Shown piece by piece: positions 1 to 7,652 of a stretch of 64,000 nt of DNA; position 1 is the first letter of the stretch; each line of letters opens with the position of its first letter. Below the pieces are notes generated by a model that saw only the letters and a program-made list of their open reading frames with translations, did no database searches and had not been told where the DNA came from. The position numbers were made by a program, and so were the translations under genes. This DNA is from Putridiphycobacter sp965230195 (lineage in GTDB: Bacteria > Bacteroidota > Bacteroidia > Flavobacteriales_D > Crocinitomicaceae). The DNA lies in the NCBI GenBank assembly GCA_965230195.1, contig OZ245997.1, positions 4,650,001 to 4,714,000 on the forward strand, given 5' to 3'.

Positions 1-228
1 GGTTTCATCTAAAATTTCATTATCAAAATTAAGTGAAATTCCATGCGAATAGTCGAAAGCCAGACGTTTATAAAATAAGTTTGTTTCAAAATTAAACCCT
101 CCTAATAATGGTTGAGTCAGTCCGAACAGTACATTTACTTTTAAGGGTGTTAAATTACCTTGAGTAGTTTGAGCAAATGATGATTTAACACTTGCAATAA
201 CAATTAACATTGTGATGATCTTTTTCAT
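1..228 (-). CDS. Secreted or outer-membrane protein, N-terminal part only
   Basis: The reading frame enters from the left edge of the window; 76 codons are visible and the C-terminus is missing. It begins with a typical signal peptide (MKKIITMLIVIASVKSSFAQ) with a probable cleavage after SFA, followed by residues with alternating hydrophobic and polar character (VLFGLTQPLLGGFNFETNLFYKRLAF) as in the first strands of an outer-membrane beta-barrel. No family can be named from this fragment. The ATG at 226-228 is the only plausible start, since the upstream bases are A/T-rich non-coding sequence before the next gene. Confidence 0.6.
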   Translation of the reverse strand, partial: MKKIITMLIVIASVKSSFAQTTQGNLTPLKVNVLFGLTQPLLGGFNFETNLFYKRLAFDYSHGISLNFDNEILDET

Positions 229-305
229 AATTATTTTTTTAATTCAGCACAAATGTCTTATGAAAAAGAGTCTCAATCGCCTCAAGTTATCGGATGAGAC
301 CTGTT

Positions 306-1430
306 TTAGGTGTTACCTGACCGGATGGGACTATTGTCGAGGTATTGTTTTGGTGTTAAACCGGTATGATTTTTAAAAATACGATTCAATGAGGCCTTAG
401 AGTTAAAACCACTTTCCAATCCCAAGCCTAAAATTGTAAAATTGGCATTTTTGGGTTCTTTTAAAAGCATCTTTAAGTGCTCAACCCGATAGCCATTAAC
501 CAAATCGTAAAACGATTTTTCTTCTACTTCATTAATAATGGCAGAAACAGTATGTGTATTTTGATCTAATAAATCTGATAAATCTTTTAACCCAAATTTA
601 GGTTGCAGGTAAACCTTAGAATCCTCAAAAAGTTGAATCATATTATGATGAATATCTGTTTTTGATTGCTCATTTACCGATATCTTTTTTACTTTTTTCT
701 CTTGTAAAAGCTCTTCCTCTGTATATTCCTGATCCAACGTGTAGTGTTTTATACCTTGAAAATTCAGGTAAAAGGTTGAAAATACCAACACACCATACAA
801 AGCTCCAAATACCTGACTAATATTAAGTTTTAGTAGTCCCAGGTTTTGTGATAAAAACAAAACAAAGGTAAACAACAAGATGAATAGGTAGATTAATGTA
901 AAATTTCTCAACCAACCTATACTAATGGTTTCGATATAAGAAAAACCATCTTTAATCTCTTTTCTGAATTGCCTAATTCGTGTAAGTAACCAGAACAATA
1001 TAATTATAAAGGTAATTTGACTCCCTTTAAAAAACAGATGATAAATCAGCGTTGGATTATTAAAGTGTTTAATAAGTGCTTCCTGATCGTATGATTGAAT
1101 AACGAAGTGGTCAATACAACTGTATAAAATGAAACTGAAACCAGGTAAAAATATCAGCCGCCATAAGGGGTTGACTTTCTTTCCGGCATAAATATACTGA
1201 AGTGCGTAATAAACAAACACCGGAAATATAAATAGTGGTACGGCATTCTGAAATATAATAGCAGGTGAACTTAAATCTGCTCTTACCCAAATATCAGAAA
1301 TCAAAAAACTCCCTATTAAAAGATTAAGTACAATTAATAAATAATCGGCATTGTTTTTCTTTTTCTTTTGAAAAATCAAATAAATGAATACCAAAATCAG
1401 GGTGCATGTTGCCGTATATAGATAATTCAT
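306..1430 (-). CDS. Membrane-bound AraC-family transcriptional regulator
   Basis: The protein has 374 residues. The N-terminal 225 or so residues contain about seven hydrophobic segments (starting at roughly residues 4, 33, 57, 90, 133, 172 and 203), which should anchor it in the inner membrane. A charged linker follows, and the last 100 residues form an AraC/XylS helix-turn-helix pair ending in the family pattern FTILGLGLESGFNSKASLNR and the TGLTPKQYLD box. This architecture is common in Bacteroidota as a one-component sensor, where the membrane part perceives an unknown signal and the AraC part acts on DNA. It is downstream of ffh and rnz on the same strand with a 44-base gap. The ligand and targets are unknown. 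Confidence 0.85.
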   Translation of the reverse strand: MNYLYTATCTLILVFIYLIFQKKKKNNADYLLIVLNLLIGSFLISDIWVRADLSSPAIIFQNAVPLFIFPVFVYYALQYIYAGKKVNPLWRLIFLPGFSFILYSCIDHFVIQSYDQEALIKHFNNPTLIYHLFFKGSQITFIIILFWLLTRIRQFRKEIKDGFSYIETISIGWLRNFTLIYLFILLFTFVLFLSQNLGLLKLNISQVFGALYGVLVFSTFYLNFQGIKHYTLDQEYTEEELLQEKKVKKISVNEQSKTDIHHNMIQLFEDSKVYLQPKFGLKDLSDLLDQNTHTVSAIINEVEEKSFYDLVNGYRVEHLKMLLKEPKNANFTILGLGLESGFNSKASLNRIFKNHTGLTPKQYLDNSPIRSGNT

Positions 1431-1474
1431 TGGTCTGTCTCTCTAATTCAGTTAATCACATTCCTGTTAGTTCA

Positions 1475-2380
1475 TTAAATTATGTATTTATCCCCATCAT
1501 TAACACAAACTGTTTGATCAAAAACCGTTTTTGCTTCAAGTTCCAACTCTTCGGTTGATTTATATCTGGCAGAAAAATGCCCAAGCAATAATTGTTTTGC
1601 ACCGGCTGCGTTGGCTACCCGTGCGGCCTGCAATGCCGTTGAATGAAAAGTAGCTTTAGCACGATCCTTTTCTTTTTCAAGGAAAGTAGCCTCATGGTAT
1701 AAGATATCCACTCCCATGATCGACTCATGCAAGTCACTGATATATTTGGTATCAGTGCAAAATGCATAGGATTTTATTTTTGGTGGATCGGTTGTCACCT
1801 CACGACTTAAAATTACCTGCTCTCCCCGTTTTATATCCTCTCCCTTTTTCAAAGCCAGTATTTCAGGAATAGTTAATTTAAATTTCTCAACAGCCTCTTT
1901 AATCATCCCTCTTTCCTTTTCTTTTTCTTCAAAAAGGTAACCATAGCAAGGAATTCTGTGCTTTAATGGGATAGCCGATACTGTCATAAGATTATCTTCA
2001 AAAATCACGGTTTTTTCCTTACAACTCACAGCATGAAAAATAATCTTATAGCAAAGTTTAACGTGTGTTAATTCAAATTGATGATTGATGATAGTTTCAA
2101 GTTCAGGTGGACCATAAACATGAAGATCATTGACTCTTCCTAATAAATGCATTGATGCCAGCAATCCGGGCAATCCCAAATAGTGATCGCCATGTAAATG
2201 TGATATAAAAATATATTGTAAACGCTGAAATTTTACGCCGAATTTGCGTAGCTGTAACTGTGTGGATTCTCCACAATCAACCAATATCCGTCGTTCGTTA
2301 AAATTAATATATTGCGCTGTTACCCCTCTGGAAAGAGTAGGCGTAGCTGCACCAGAACCTAATATCTGAATGGTTATCAT
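1475..2380 (-). CDS. rnz: Ribonuclease Z (tRNA 3' processing endonuclease)
   Basis: This metallo-beta-lactamase-fold nuclease cuts tRNA precursors 3' of the discriminator base so that CCA can be added, which fits a genome whose tRNA-His at 35149-35222 lacks an encoded CCA. The zinc motif HLHGDH is at residues 61-66, the N-terminal GSGAATPT motif at 8-15, and further ligands appear in AFCTDT and in LLGHFSARY near the C-terminus. The length of 301 residues is normal for the bacterial short-form RNase Z. It starts two bases downstream of the ffh stop codon on the same strand, so the two are probably cotranscribed. Confidence 0.95.
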   Translation of the reverse strand: MITIQILGSGAATPTLSRGVTAQYINFNERRILVDCGESTQLQLRKFGVKFQRLQYIFISHLHGDHYLGLPGLLASMHLLGRVNDLHVYGPPELETIINHQFELTHVKLCYKIIFHAVSCKEKTVIFEDNLMTVSAIPLKHRIPCYGYLFEEKEKERGMIKEAVEKFKLTIPEILALKKGEDIKRGEQVILSREVTTDPPKIKSYAFCTDTKYISDLHESIMGVDILYHEATFLEKEKDRAKATFHSTALQAARVANAAGAKQLLLGHFSARYKSTEELELEAKTVFDQTVCVNDGDKYII

Positions 2381-2382
2381 AC

Positions 2383-3738
2383 CTACATTCCAGGCATTCC
2401 CATTCCACCACGCATGCCTTTAAACTGACGCATCATATTCATCATGTTTTTCTTATTACTCATCAGATGCATCATTTTTTTGGTTTCGTTAAATTGCTTA
2501 AGTAATTTATTAACTTCCTCAATTTTATTTCCGCTTCCTTTAGCAATACGTTTTTTTCTTGGTCCGTTTATGATAGATGGTTCTGCTCTTTCTTTGGGTG
2601 TCATTGACTGGATAATGGCCTCAATTCCTTTAAATGCATCATCATCAATATCAACATTTTTCATGGCTTTTCCCATACCCGGAATCATCCCCATCAAATC
2701 TTTTACATTACCCATTTTCTTAATTTGCTGTAACTGATTATAAAAATCGTCCAGATCAAATTTGTTTTGAGCTATTTTCTTTTGAAGTTTCTTCGCCTCC
2801 TTTTCATCAAACTGCTCCTGGGCTTTTTCAACTAATGAAACCACATCACCCATTCCCAGAATCCTGTCAGCCATCCTGGATGGGTAGAATATATCCAGGG
2901 CATCCATTTTTTCTCCCGTACCGACAAATTTAATCGGTTTATTAACTACGGTTTTAATGGTAAGCGCTGCCCCACCACGGGTATCACCGTCCAGTTTAGT
3001 TAAAATAACACCATCAAAATCGATTCTGTCATTAAAGGCTTTCGCTGTATTTACAGCATCCTGTCCGGTCATGGCATCCACAACAAATAAAGTCTCTGTT
3101 GGGTTAATCCCCTTCTTAACAGCCTCTATTTCATCCATCATCTTTTCATCCACAGCCAAACGACCAGCGGTATCCACAATCACAACGTTAAACCCATTAC
3201 TTTTGGCATACGCAATGGCATCCTGAGCAATTTTTACCGGATTTTTTTCTTCCCTGTTCGAAAATACCTCAACTCCCAACTGCTCACCTAATACATGAAT
3301 TTGATCAATCGCTGCCGGACGGTAAACATCACAAGCAACTAATAAAGGATTTTTTCTTTGTTTATTCTTTAAAAAATTTGCCAGTTTACCTGAGAATGTA
3401 GTTTTACCCGACCCTTGCAGACCTGACATTAAAATGATTCCCGGATTACCCTTAAAATTAATTTCGGAGTGCTCTCCTCCCATTAATTCCACTAATTCTT
3501 CATGACAAATTTTAGTCAATAATTGACCCGGAGAAACAGTTGTTAAAACATTTCTACCTAAGGCTTTTTCCTTAACAGTATTGGTGAAATTTTTGGCTGT
3601 TTTAAAGTTAACATCAGCATCAAGTAAAGCACGGCGTACCTCCTTTAATGTTTCAGCAACATTGATTTCTGTAATCTGTCCATGTCCTTTTAAAACTTTA
3701 AAAGCTCTATCAAATTTTTCACTTAAATTTTCAAACAT
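2383..3738 (-). CDS. ffh: Signal recognition particle protein Ffh (SRP54)
   Basis: Ffh binds the signal sequence of nascent inner-membrane proteins together with SRP RNA and delivers them to FtsY. The N domain is at residues 1-90. The GTPase domain shows the P-loop GLQGSGKTT at 107-115, DVYRPAAIDQ, the DTAGR box, and TKLDGDTRGGA. The M domain follows from about 300 and ends in the methionine-rich tail GMRGGMGMPGM. The length of 451 residues is standard. A good promoter box (TACCTTTG) lies 27 bases upstream of the start at 3765-3772. rnz follows immediately, suggesting an ffh-rnz transcript. No SRP RNA gene was recognised nearby. Confidence 0.97.
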   Translation of the reverse strand: MFENLSEKFDRAFKVLKGHGQITEINVAETLKEVRRALLDADVNFKTAKNFTNTVKEKALGRNVLTTVSPGQLLTKICHEELVELMGGEHSEINFKGNPGIILMSGLQGSGKTTFSGKLANFLKNKQRKNPLLVACDVYRPAAIDQIHVLGEQLGVEVFSNREEKNPVKIAQDAIAYAKSNGFNVVIVDTAGRLAVDEKMMDEIEAVKKGINPTETLFVVDAMTGQDAVNTAKAFNDRIDFDGVILTKLDGDTRGGAALTIKTVVNKPIKFVGTGEKMDALDIFYPSRMADRILGMGDVVSLVEKAQEQFDEKEAKKLQKKIAQNKFDLDDFYNQLQQIKKMGNVKDLMGMIPGMGKAMKNVDIDDDAFKGIEAIIQSMTPKERAEPSIINGPRKKRIAKGSGNKIEEVNKLLKQFNETKKMMHLMSNKKNMMNMMRQFKGMRGGMGMPGM

Positions 3739-3764
3739 ACTGGTTTGGATTTTTTATTGGATTG

Positions 3765-3772
3765 CAAAGGTA
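3765..3772 (-). promoter_or_regulatory. Predicted -7 promoter box of ffh
   Basis: Read on the minus strand the sequence is TACCTTTG, an exact match to the Bacteroidota -7 consensus TAnnTTTG. It lies 27 bases upstream of the ffh ATG, a spacing that gives a short 5' leader. The assignment rests on motif and position only. Confidence 0.6.
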
Positions 3773-3852
3773 ATTAAATTTCAGCAAAACAAGCGGCTTC
3801 AAAACAATTGAAACGGTTAAATTTCTTTACTGTCGTATTCCAAAACGACTAA

Positions 3853-4248
3853 TTACTCCTGCTTAAAAACTTCTCTAACGTTCAGGGAAATAAGTTCCTC
3901 TCCTTTATGACCTGTTAACTTTAACTCAAAAGGGTGGTCTTTTTGACCTGCAGACACTGTACTTTCATACATTGCGAATTCGGTATTGTCACTGAATTTA
4001 ACAGCAAATTCTATACGGTCAATATCATAAGCCGATTGATTTTTAAGATGTCCGTTAATCACCCATTTTCCAAACAAATTTTTCTTGTAATCAAATCCTG
4101 TTATTTCTATAAAATTGTTTGAGATAGTCAGTTCTGTCCCTGCCTCTTCATTATCACCACTTTTCGGAGCATCATTACTCAGAATCAGATATCCTATTCC
4201 TGCAACTAGAACAACTGCTAAAATTATTAGCCACATTTTTTTTGACAT
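3853..4248 (-). CDS. Small membrane-anchored protein with FxLYD-like beta-sandwich domain
   Basis: The protein has 131 residues. A single hydrophobic segment at residues 5-23 anchors it, followed by an acidic linker (SGDNEEAGTE) and an approximately 90-residue domain whose pattern (WVINGHLKNQSAYDIDRIEFAVKF, then VSAGQKDHPFELKLTGHKGEE) resembles the FxLYD-type extracytoplasmic domain found in many small envelope proteins. No lipobox cysteine is present, so it is a membrane-tethered rather than lipidated protein. It has its own promoter box at 4266-4273. The function is unknown; the domain assignment is tentative. Confidence 0.7.
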   Translation of the reverse strand: MSKKMWLIILAVVLVAGIGYLILSNDAPKSGDNEEAGTELTISNNFIEITGFDYKKNLFGKWVINGHLKNQSAYDIDRIEFAVKFSDNTEFAMYESTVSAGQKDHPFELKLTGHKGEELISLNVREVFKQE

Positions 4249-4265
4249 AACGCTTGAGCTTTTAA

Positions 4266-4273
4266 CAAAAATA
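4266..4273 (-). promoter_or_regulatory. Predicted -7 promoter box of the small anchored protein gene
   Basis: The minus strand reads TATTTTTG, matching TAnnTTTG, 18 bases upstream of the start codon at 4248. This suggests that the gene has its own promoter rather than being only a read-through product of the lipoprotein gene upstream. Confidence 0.5.
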
Positions 4274-4310
4274 GAAAAAGAAAGTGGCCTTGAAAGTATT
4301 TTCAGTTTAT

Positions 4311-5138
4311 TTACTGGATAATTTCCCCAAGTGAAAAAACTGACTTTCCGTTTGCTGACATCATAGTTTGAGCTGTATAATCAGGCATCAACATTGAATG
4401 CATGGCATTCAAATCCCATAAATGCGGATTTTTATACCATTCTGCAATATCCATTTTAATTTCAATAATAGCACAATTACTTAAAGTAAATGAGGACTCT
4501 GGTAATTTTACCCTGAAATAATTTGGTTCAAAAACACCGGTTGTTGCTTTGGTAGCACTTCCATTATGAAATTGGTAGGATACCGTATCATTATCAGCAT
4601 CAATGAATCGACCTTCCATTTTCATTTGATGGTAACCTCCTCCAATTTGATGAGGCCAAGACCAGCTTAAGAGGTTTAAATCAGGGTATGCTCCTGTAAC
4701 ATTATCAGATTTATTAAAACCAAAATTAAATCCTATCGCCGAGTATTCTCCTCCGTCCAACATCTCGTTAAGTCCATAACTTAATGTTCCCGGATTTTCA
4801 AGATCAATAAAACGGTACATATCAACTACTACACTATCACCATCAGGCTTATAAAACCTTAATTCTGAAATTAAGTATTGTAACTTGGTAATACTCAATT
4901 TCTCGCCATGTGCTATCGTATAATTTACGTTATTGAAATCAGACACAGTAATAGGTTGACCATTGAAATTTTGTGTAAACTTTAAGGTTACCTCCTGCTG
5001 ATAATGACAGGAACCATCATCTTTTTTAGCTTTCGAATCAAAATTAACTGCTGCTTCATCAGTACATCCCTTTCGGCATGCTGACAATGTCAAGCTTCCA
5101 ATTAATATGAAACTCAACATCAGACCCTTTAACCTCAT
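4311..5138 (-). CDS. MbnP-like periplasmic lipoprotein
   Basis: The N-terminus is a lipoprotein signal ending in the lipobox LSAC (Cys about residue 21), so the mature protein should be lipidated. A short calcium-loop-like motif follows (GCTDEAAVNFD...DDGSC), a pattern seen near the N-terminus of many Bacteroidota surface lipoproteins. The remaining 230 residues match the MbnP-like family, with LRFYKPDG, NFGFN, LSWSWPHQIGGGYHQMKMEGRF and an ANYFRVKL-like segment. MbnP proteins are periplasmic copper-associated partners of MbnH di-haem enzymes, but no MbnH gene is present here. The start follows the upstream barrel gene by only three bases, so they form an operon. Confidence 0.75.
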   Translation of the reverse strand: MRLKGLMLSFILIGSLTLSACRKGCTDEAAVNFDSKAKKDDGSCHYQQEVTLKFTQNFNGQPITVSDFNNVNYTIAHGEKLSITKLQYLISELRFYKPDGDSVVVDMYRFIDLENPGTLSYGLNEMLDGGEYSAIGFNFGFNKSDNVTGAYPDLNLLSWSWPHQIGGGYHQMKMEGRFIDADNDTVSYQFHNGSATKATTGVFEPNYFRVKLPESSFTLSNCAIIEIKMDIAEWYKNPHLWDLNAMHSMLMPDYTAQTMMSANGKSVFSLGEIIQ

Positions 5139-5141
5139 ATA

Positions 5142-6074
5142 TTATTTTTTTATATTGTATGTTAATCCGATATTTATTCTGTCACGGGTCAATAGCTGGG
5201 TGTTCCCATACATGTTTTGGCAGAGCACCGGTTGGTACTCAGCCGAAAGCATTAGTTGCTTATATCCTACTCTCCACTCAAGATTTCCAAAAATAATCTG
5301 GCCACCTGTATCCTCATGAACAACATCAGATTCATCAAACCCTGTAAACTCAGTATATATCCCTGTCATTAATATAAACGACACTTTTTTGACATTTGTT
5401 TTCCAAAAACCGGTTATTTTGGAATTTAAACTGTATCCATAACGGTAATTATCCTGATTTCTGCCATTTAATTTATAATTGACATTGGCAAATCCACCCC
5501 ATGTTTTGTTACTGATATAATAATCAACATAACCTATCCCACTATAAGCGCCTGATCCCGGCTGAAAATCAAGGTTAGGTCTGAATCCTTCAACATTTAC
5601 ATTGGTTAAGCCAAGCGGTAGTTTCAACCCCAGTCCCACACCAATTTTTTGGTTAAGACCATTTTTTTTATCCAAATAAAAATTTCTTGTTTCTAATATT
5701 ACCGGATCAGAAATACCACTGATTCTAAATCTTTTTTCCGAATCCAAAAACTGATAATTGTTAGTAAAAGGTAGAATTATTGTTGTTTTCCACTTTTCTT
5801 TAAAGTAAAAATCTCCTCTTATTTCAACAGTTTGATACCGTTCAATAACCGATCGGTCCCAAAGATTTTTATCGTTAGCATGGCCTGTGTGCTTCATAAT
5901 CATTTCCCCTAATGCACTAAACTCACCAAACGTGGTTCTTTGCCTGGTATAAATGCTGATTTTATTTTCCGTGTTATAAGCATTCATTCCAGTGTAAATA
6001 TTACAACCATCACAGGCGAAACCTGCAACTGACTGAAATACCACTAAACATGTAAAAATCCTTTTAAACAACAT
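5142..6074 (-). CDS. Outer-membrane beta-barrel protein with N-terminal CxxC
   Basis: The protein has 310 residues with a signal peptide ending near AGFA. The mature chain begins CDGCNIYTG, a CxxC pair at the very start that could bind a metal or form a disulphide. The rest consists of alternating amphipathic strands (WKTTIILPFTNNYQ, IGVGLGLKLPLGL, GIGYVDYYISNKTWGGFANVNYKL) ending in RINIGLTYNIKK, as in outer-membrane barrels of the phenol-degradation MetA/transporter-like type. It is the first gene of an operon with the MbnP-like lipoprotein and is transcribed divergently from arsR. A role in metal handling is inference from that context. Confidence 0.7.
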   Translation of the reverse strand: MLFKRIFTCLVVFQSVAGFACDGCNIYTGMNAYNTENKISIYTRQRTTFGEFSALGEMIMKHTGHANDKNLWDRSVIERYQTVEIRGDFYFKEKWKTTIILPFTNNYQFLDSEKRFRISGISDPVILETRNFYLDKKNGLNQKIGVGLGLKLPLGLTNVNVEGFRPNLDFQPGSGAYSGIGYVDYYISNKTWGGFANVNYKLNGRNQDNYRYGYSLNSKITGFWKTNVKKVSFILMTGIYTEFTGFDESDVVHEDTGGQIIFGNLEWRVGYKQLMLSAEYQPVLCQNMYGNTQLLTRDRINIGLTYNIKK

Positions 6075-6145
6075 ATATGCTTATACTTTTTTAATACAAT
6101 CACAGCCTTCATCATGCATACCACACCCCCTGATTTCACAGCCAT

Positions 6146-6153
6146 CAAATTTA
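6146..6153 (-). promoter_or_regulatory. Predicted -7 promoter box of the barrel/MbnP-like operon
   Basis: The minus strand reads TAAATTTG, an exact TAnnTTTG match, 72 bases upstream of the barrel start at 6074. It lies in the divergent region shared with arsR, about 42 bases from the ArsR operator-like palindrome, so the two operons could be co-regulated. Confidence 0.5.
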
Positions 6154-6194
6154 CGACTAAATTATTTGATAAAAAAATGACTTTTGTCCAAATT

Positions 6195-6214
6195 ATATCG
6201 TAATATTGCAATAT
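6195..6214. promoter_or_regulatory. Candidate ArsR operator (imperfect palindrome)
   Basis: The half-sites are ATATCGTAAT and ATTGCAATAT; the reverse complement of the second is ATATTGCAAT, so 8 of 10 positions match. The site ends four bases before the arsR ATG at 6219. ArsR/SmtB repressors bind AT-rich inverted repeats of this kind in front of their own gene. The assignment is from symmetry and position only. Confidence 0.6.
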
Positions 6215-6218
6215 AATT

Positions 6219-6554
6219 ATGGGAATAACAAAAACGACACTTTATACTGACGAGCAAAATGAAATTGCCAGCTTACTCAAAGCGTTTGCTCATCCGGCCA
6301 GAATTGCCATTTTACAGCATTTAGTAAAAGCCAATGCCTGTATAAACAGTGATCTGGTTAATGAACTAGGTCTTGCACAAGCTACTATCAGTCAACACTT
6401 AAAAGAACTGAAGACTATTGGCATTATTCAGGGAACAGTTGAAGGTGTTAGTATGAATTATTGTATCAATGAAACACAATGGAACAAAATCCATCAACTC
6501 TTTGATACTTTCTTCAAGGCTTACGACTTAAATAATAAAACAAATTGTTGTTAA
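6219..6554 (+). CDS. arsR: ArsR-family metalloregulatory repressor
   Basis: The protein has 111 residues with the winged helix of the ArsR/SmtB family: LLKAFAHPARIAILQHLV is the first helix region and LVNELGLAQATISQHLKELKTIGII is the recognition helix-turn-helix. It should repress the four-gene operon until arsenite binds. The classical ELCVCDL metal motif is not present; candidate thiols are Cys41 in NACINSDL, one cysteine in MNYCINE, and the C-terminal CC pair, a position used by some atypical ArsR proteins. It is the first gene of the arsenic operon and has an inverted repeat immediately upstream. Confidence 0.88.
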   Translation: MGITKTTLYTDEQNEIASLLKAFAHPARIAILQHLVKANACINSDLVNELGLAQATISQHLKELKTIGIIQGTVEGVSMNYCINETQWNKIHQLFDTFFKAYDLNNKTNCC

Positions 6555-6570
6555 ATTTTATCAGAAATAA

Positions 6571-7026
6571 ATGAAACTCTCAGAACTAAAATTACAATTA
6601 AAAGACATTGAAACTTTAAACTTCATTTTACCTAACGGTAGCTTTGTACCAACTCATTTTCATGTTACCGAAATTGGGTTGATCACTAAAAAATTTATCG
6701 ATTGTGGTGGTACACTCAGAGACGAATCAGTAATTAATTTTCAGCTATGGGAAGCCAATGACTTTGACCATAAACTGGCACCAAGAAAGCTTTTAGGTAT
6801 CATTGGACTATCCGAAAGAAAACTGGCACTGGAAGATCTTGAAATTGAAGTAGAATATCAGGCAGATACTATTGGAAAATACGGGTTGGATTTTGACGGT
6901 ACAAATTTCCTCCTTACACAGAAAAAAACCAATTGCCTTGCTATGGACAACTGTGGAATACCAGTTGAACAGTTGGAAGAATCAGATAATACTAATGCTT
7001 GTACACCTGGTTCCGGGTGCTGTTAA
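6571..7026 (+). CDS. DUF6428-family protein of arsenic operons
   Basis: The protein has 151 residues and is soluble. The first 115 residues (LKDIETLNFILPNGSFVPTHFHVTEIG, then FIDCGGTLRDE and FQLWEANDFDHKL) resemble the DUF6428 family, which is repeatedly found between arsR and the arsenate-reductase gene in Bacteroidota. The histidine-rich HFHVTEIG and the C-terminal cysteine cluster (CLAMDNCGIP and CTPGSGCC, the last two residues being CC) suggest metalloid or metal binding. Its biochemical role is not known. It starts 16 bases after arsR and 8 bases before the next gene, so it is clearly part of the operon. Confidence 0.75.
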   Translation: MKLSELKLQLKDIETLNFILPNGSFVPTHFHVTEIGLITKKFIDCGGTLRDESVINFQLWEANDFDHKLAPRKLLGIIGLSERKLALEDLEIEVEYQADTIGKYGLDFDGTNFLLTQKKTNCLAMDNCGIPVEQLEESDNTNACTPGSGCC

Positions 7027-7034
7027 CTTGAAGG

Positions 7035-7652
7035 ATGGATACTACTACTTTAAACTCATTTGTTAATAAATGCATTGGTAATTTTGACACAATTACTGAT
7101 GAAAGGAAACAAAAACTCTCCGTACTAAGTGACTATATTCAAACAAATATCGGGAAGGAAAGTCTATCACTAATATTCATTTGTACACATAACTCGCGGC
7201 GTAGTTTCTTTACTCAGGTTTGGGCTCAGGTTGCAGCATATCATTTTGATATGCCTCATATCAATGTCTACTCTGGAGGGACAAGTGAAACAGCAATATT
7301 TACCGAAACGATTGCAGCGCTTCAAAATTGCGGATTAGAGACCACTCAACTTTCGCAAGAAGAGAATCCGGTATATAGTGTCCGGTTTCACCCACAGACT
7401 CATCCTGTCATTGGATTTTCAAAAGTGTTTGATCACAATTTTAATCCCAAAAGTGATTTTGCCGCTGTAATGACTTGTGGTGATGCTGATGCGAACTGTC
7501 CTTTTATCCCTTCGGCAAATGCCCGAATATCATTGACCTATATTGATCCTAAACAGTATGACAACACCCCTGAACAAGAATCAGGTTATTTTAATAAGTC
7601 TGTAGAAATTGCTACAGAAATGTTATTTGTATTCAGTCAAATTAAAAAATAA
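7035..7652 (+). CDS. Low-molecular-weight phosphatase/arsenate reductase-like protein
   Basis: The protein has 205 residues with a LMW-PTP fold. The P-loop is FICTHNSRRS, with the catalytic cysteine at residue 50 and the following arginine at 55. Enzymes of this fold either reduce arsenate to arsenite, with thioredoxin as reductant, or act as tyrosine phosphatases; the operon context favours arsenate reduction. The variant CTHNSRRS differs from the more usual CTGNSCRS. Further cysteines for resolving the intermediate occur in NCGLE, MTCGDADANCPF. The stop codon overlaps the start of the transporter by one base. It is often annotated only as a protein-tyrosine phosphatase. Confidence 0.8.
   Translation: MDTTTLNSFVNKCIGNFDTITDERKQKLSVLSDYIQTNIGKESLSLIFICTHNSRRSFFTQVWAQVAAYHFDMPHINVYSGGTSETAIFTETIAALQNCGLETTQLSQEENPVYSVRFHPQTHPVIGFSKVFDHNFNPKSDFAAVMTCGDADANCPFIPSANARISLTYIDPKQYDNTPEQESGYFNKSVEIATEMLFVFSQIKK

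Noticed and set aside
6081..6161. A 26-codon minus-strand frame rich in cysteine (GCEIRGCGMHDEGCDC) ending six bases before the barrel gene
   Set aside because: It has no in-frame start codon except a late ATG that leaves 12 residues, and it overlaps the promoter box at 6146-6153, so the predicted transcript would start inside it. It could still be a leader peptide, but the sequence does not support it.
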